Shown here: positions 52,268-55,407 of the stretch, piece by piece
Layout of the letters: every line of letters begins with the position of its first letter
Numbering within the stretch: position 1 is the first letter of the stretch
Source of the DNA: CG2-30-36-16 sp964372115
GTDB taxonomy: Bacteria; Bacteroidota; Ignavibacteria; Ignavibacteriales; Ignavibacteriaceae
Assembly (NCBI GenBank): GCA_964372115.1
Contig: CAYJPN010000034.1
Coordinates: 1 to 55,407, forward strand
Direction: 5' to 3'
Length of the DNA: 55,407 bases
Position numbers and translations under genes: made by a program
Notes under the pieces: generated by a model
Told to the model about the DNA's origin: nothing
Databases searched by the model: none
The model's input: only the letters and a program-made list of their open reading frames with translations

Positions 52268-55015
52268 TTATGCTACCAATTTCTTCGTTAATTCAACCAG
52301 CTCATTTACTTCTTCTTCACTAAATAATTTCTCCACTGCATTAACACCAAAGTTTGTAAATGGAGGTTCGTAAAGATCAGCCGGTTCAAGTTTATGATGT
52401 TGTATAAAAAAGTTCTGCACCGCTCTTAAAAAACGTGATTGATCTGCATTGTAGTTGTGTTCAATAATAAATGAATCGAAAGACTTTCTAATTATCGTTT
52501 CGTAAGTCGGTAACGTTTCCAAATTCAATATATGTTTTAAGAAATCAATAAAGTTGCCGGTACGGATTCCGTAAGCTTTCAACATGTTCTGTTCATCAAG
52601 GGAAAGTTCATCGGTATTAAATTCTTGCTCTAAAGTTTTTTCAAGTTCAAGCAGAGCGTCAATACCAACTTCTTCTCTATTCTTTAATTTCATTATCGTC
52701 GGGTGTTCACCGACAAGTTTCAAAATTCTTTCTTCAACGCGTTTCCGGTATTCTTCAATATATACTTTTTCATTATCCTTTCTAACGATCACCCATTTAC
52801 GCGCTTCTATAAAATCATCAAGTCCAAGTTCAAAGATAAGAGAAGGTTTTTCCCGTTTGTATTTCATCAACGGGGCAAGTACAACTTTCTTTTCATCAAT
52901 CTTTGTAAGCGATGCGCCTTTCCAGAATTCGTTCGAAAGGACTTCGTTTACATGGACAATGTGTTCGCCAACTTGAGAAAGGTTTGTTGGAAGCAATGAA
53001 ACATCTTCTTTGATTGAATCTATTGTTGATTGATTGTCACGTTTCTGCAAGAAGAGCAACCCGCACTTTTCCATCTTGTTGGTAAAGAATGCTTCATCAG
53101 CATTAACATCGGAAACAAACCGTAATAACGGCGCTACTTTCAGTTTTAGAAATTCTAGTTTATTTGGCGTGATGTAATTCCAGAATTCATCCTCCCAAGC
53201 GTCTCTAACTTCTTTGAAAACTTTCTTCACCGAAAAAGATTCAAGCGGAATTAAACCAATCTGATTTCTGATCTCCGAAATTATTCGTTTTGCATCATCA
53301 CTCTTTTGATCGCCAAGCATCAACAATAACTTACTTAACCGGTGATTAAATATTGTTACAAGAATAGGTATCTGTTTATTTGTATCATCTTTTCTAATTG
53401 TTTCAAAATTTTCCCAGTAATCAACAATTAAAAACTTTTCCTTCTTTCCACCCGGCAGCCAATCAAAATGTTTGCACGCTTCGTTATTGCGTGTACCTCT
53501 TCCTATCATCTGCCAAAATTTTATATTGGAATTCACCGGTTTCATAAATGCAAGATTTACTAATTCGGGAATGTCAACGCCGGTATCCAGCATATCAACA
53601 GAGATTGCAATTCTCGGTAGACTTTCTTTCTTAAACTTGTTCAGCAGTTTATCCGCTCTCTCCATCTTTGAATCAATTACTTGAACAAGCTTTCCTTCAT
53701 ACTGCGGATACATATCGTTAAAAGTTTCTGCTAATCTCATCGCATGTTTATGGGTAATAGCAAAGACAATGGACTTGCCGGGAAGCTGTCCCGATTTATC
53801 CGAGAGCGCATATTCCATAAACTCTTCCCATTGAGCGCGGAGCGTATCTTTGTTTGTTACTTTTCTTTCTAAATCGGTTCCTTCAAAATTGAGATTGTCG
53901 GGGTCAATTCCTTTTTCTCTAAGAATTTCTTTTTCTTCTTCTGAAAGGTCAATTCCTTTAATGCCTCTTCTCTGAAATCTTGTTTGAGCAGAGTAAACAC
54001 TATAATCAACTAAATTTCCATCTTGCACAGCGTCATCAAACGGATAAAGGAATGTCGGCGATTTACCTTCGCAATCGAAAAACTTAAAGGTATCTCGTTC
54101 AATAAGATCAGCCGGAGTTGCGGTTAATCCAATTTGAACAGCATCGAAGTAAGCGAGAACATCCGTAAACTTATTGTAAATAGAACGGTGACATTCATCA
54201 GCGATAATTACATCAAAATCAGCGGGTGTAAATTTATCATAACATATTTCTAAAGTTTGAAGTGTTGAAACAAAAACTCTTGCTTCTGTTGGTATATCAA
54301 ATGTTCTAATTCTTCCACGCGCTTCGTGAGGCAAGTGTGTTTTGAAACCATCTGTAAGAGCTTGTTCAACTAGGCTGTCACGGTCTGCAAGAAACAAAAT
54401 TTTCTGTGCGAAGTTTGCTCTAAGTAAAACATCTATCAATGCCATTGCCGTTCTCGTCTTTCCGGTACCGGTAGCCATAACAAGTAATGCTTTGCGTTTC
54501 TTTTTTATTTCGAAAGTCTCCGCAATTCTTCGAATGGCTTCTGTTTGATAGGAACGGTTTACAATTGAATCTTTTATTTGAATTGTGCTGAGTGGTTTTC
54601 TGTTTCTTTGAAGGTGTAATAAACGTTCCAAATTCTCTCTTGAGAAAAATCCGGCTACATGTCTTTCTGCGGCATGCTCACTATCCCAAAAGAAAACATC
54701 ATCACCGTTGGCTAGAAAAATGAAAGGACGGAAGGATTGTTTGGTTTGAATTTCGGATACATATTCTAAGGCTTGTTCTTTACCCACACGTGCGTCTCTA
54801 CTTGTTCGCTTGGCTTCGACAACAGCAAGAACATCACCATTGGATCTAAAGAGGCAATAATCTGTGAAGCCGCTAACTTTGGTTTTATCATAATTAGCAA
54901 CCGGAATTTCAAACCCTACTTGGGTACGATCTGAAAGATTCCACCCCGCTTTGTTTAATTGAGGATCAATTATTGAATATCTTGTTTCTTTTTCGCTTAT
55001 GTTAATTGGCGTCAA
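52268..55015 (-). CDS. hsdR: Type I restriction enzyme R subunit
   Basis: 915 aa. The N-terminal nuclease site has Asp52 and the EAK motif (67-69) in FTDYCLFRSNGDVLAVVEAKR. The SF2 helicase/translocase follows: Walker A ATGTGKT (181-187), DECH (273-276) and TAT (298-300), then motif VI in QMIGRGTRN. The C-terminus is helical and contacts the methylase core. The start is a TTG at 55015, with an in-frame stop 12 bp upstream and no earlier start available. It is the first gene of the minus-strand run hsdR, hydrolase-NACHT, two small genes, radical SAM, hsdM, hsdS. Confidence 0.94.
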   Translation of the reverse strand: MTPINISEKETRYSIIDPQLNKAGWNLSDRTQVGFEIPVANYDKTKVSGFTDYCLFRSNGDVLAVVEAKRTSRDARVGKEQALEYVSEIQTKQSFRPFIFLANGDDVFFWDSEHAAERHVAGFFSRENLERLLHLQRNRKPLSTIQIKDSIVNRSYQTEAIRRIAETFEIKKKRKALLVMATGTGKTRTAMALIDVLLRANFAQKILFLADRDSLVEQALTDGFKTHLPHEARGRIRTFDIPTEARVFVSTLQTLEICYDKFTPADFDVIIADECHRSIYNKFTDVLAYFDAVQIGLTATPADLIERDTFKFFDCEGKSPTFLYPFDDAVQDGNLVDYSVYSAQTRFQRRGIKGIDLSEEEKEILREKGIDPDNLNFEGTDLERKVTNKDTLRAQWEEFMEYALSDKSGQLPGKSIVFAITHKHAMRLAETFNDMYPQYEGKLVQVIDSKMERADKLLNKFKKESLPRIAISVDMLDTGVDIPELVNLAFMKPVNSNIKFWQMIGRGTRNNEACKHFDWLPGGKKEKFLIVDYWENFETIRKDDTNKQIPILVTIFNHRLSKLLLMLGDQKSDDAKRIISEIRNQIGLIPLESFSVKKVFKEVRDAWEDEFWNYITPNKLEFLKLKVAPLLRFVSDVNADEAFFTNKMEKCGLLFLQKRDNQSTIDSIKEDVSLLPTNLSQVGEHIVHVNEVLSNEFWKGASLTKIDEKKVVLAPLMKYKREKPSLIFELGLDDFIEARKWVIVRKDNEKVYIEEYRKRVEERILKLVGEHPTIMKLKNREEVGIDALLELEKTLEQEFNTDELSLDEQNMLKAYGIRTGNFIDFLKHILNLETLPTYETIIRKSFDSFIIEHNYNADQSRFLRAVQNFFIQHHKLEPADLYEPPFTNFGVNAVEKLFSEEEVNELVELTKKLVA

Positions 55016-55195
55016 GTTTAAGCCTTAAAAAAATTAATTCTTGTATAAAAATCACCAACTCATAATCCCCACTAAAGGAAACCAATGGGAAGTGTCATCA
55101 ACCATTCCTAAGCCAGTCCTTACTTTTAATAACTCTATAAAAATAAATAATTTAATTTTTAATTACTAAATATTTTATTGCGATAAACCAGGCAG

Positions 55196-55407
55196 GCCAA
55201 TAATGGAATACCATTGGGGTTCCGTCTGAAATTATACGATCAATCATTACAATTCCGTTTGATTGAATTTTTCCCCGTGGGGGATAAATTCTTGTAGGAC
55301 TAACAATACCATTAAAAAATATTCCCCGTAGGGGAATTATAATTTCAACAATTTATTGATCTCCTACAGAGATCGATGTTTTTTTGGTTTTTTCATTTCT
55401 ACAGTAA
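55196..55407. repeat. ~205-bp four-hairpin repeat at the right edge
   Basis: One copy, running off the window, of the repeat at 42176-42940, with TTTCCCCGTGGGGGATAAA, ATTCCCCGTAGGGGAAT and GATCTCCTACAGAGATC hairpins and the CTTGTAGGAC linker. The first hairpin is decayed (ATACCATTGGGGTTCC). Together with the left copies it brackets the defence run. Confidence 0.85.

Noticed and set aside
1..55407. tRNA or rRNA genes
   Set aside because: No cloverleaf with a GGTTCGA-type T-arm plus matching acceptor stem, and no rRNA core sequence, was seen on reading. A tRNAscan-SE run would settle it.

Overview
The window reads as a chromosomal piece of a low-GC, AT-rich member of the Bacteroidota/Chlorobi supergroup, most likely class Ignavibacteria. 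The main reasons are a Por (type IX) C-terminal sorting domain with the NYPNPFNPST signature, a bshC gene (bacillithiol), weak Shine-Dalgarno sites, and many Ignavibacteria-style intergenic hairpin repeats. The assignment is inference from gene content. I see no rRNA, tRNA, CRISPR array or transposase.

Region 1 (1-26.5 kb) is mostly core chromosome. It starts with a 21-bp tandem repeat at the left edge. Then come a TPR/CHAT-like lipoprotein and a TolB-like propeller protein next to purM, the heat-shock operon hrcA-grpE-dnaJ, a ComEA / pilin-like / PilM-like trio, rsmD and coaD. These are followed by a queuosine-precursor transporter with a Cys-rich partner, a DUF6600-type secreted protein, a glycosyltransferase-flippase pair, and bshC. 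A long minus-strand run then holds aroA, trmH, a HicB-like gene, two ALDH-family genes that look like a split ALDH16, deoC, folD and a YmdB-like phosphodiesterase.

Region 2 (26.5-30.1 kb) is a scar. A methyltransferase gene is followed by a Fic gene and by decayed pieces of a type I restriction-modification locus (hsdM and hsdS 3' ends). A 224-bp direct repeat copies the 5' end of the methyltransferase gene. The decayed pieces match the intact hsd locus at the other end of the window.

Region 3 (30.1-42.1 kb) is an accessory envelope/stress island on the plus strand. It holds a lipoprotein, a DUF3494 (ice-binding-like) T9SS cargo protein, a frameshifted sugar transferase, two lmo0937-type 49-aa membrane proteins, a YtxH protein, a cupin, a stand-alone CheB domain, a 4Fe-4S protein, a small lipoprotein, an AI-2E family permease, a Thivi_2564-like membrane protein and two identical cis-prenyltransferase genes in a 1.18-kb duplication. 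Six copies of a ~40-bp element (core GATGTAGTTCC...CATCC...ATTG) punctuate it, four of them 59-77 bp before a start codon. Two copies of an ~80-bp hairpin leader also occur. I infer that these small genes form one co-regulated set.

Region 4 (42.1-55.4 kb) is a defence island flanked by copies of a ~205-bp four-hairpin repeat. All its genes are on the minus strand in one tight run: hsdR, a 1018-aa alpha/beta-hydrolase-NACHT protein, a 137-aa unknown, a 131-aa protein with an N-terminal FVTNSSSTSF motif, a radical SAM/SPASM-like enzyme, hsdM and hsdS. The four cargo genes sit between the restriction and modification subunits of a type I system, with overlaps or gaps of 20 bp or less. This hydrolase-NACHT / NSSS-protein / radical-SAM cassette is the best candidate here for an undescribed system.
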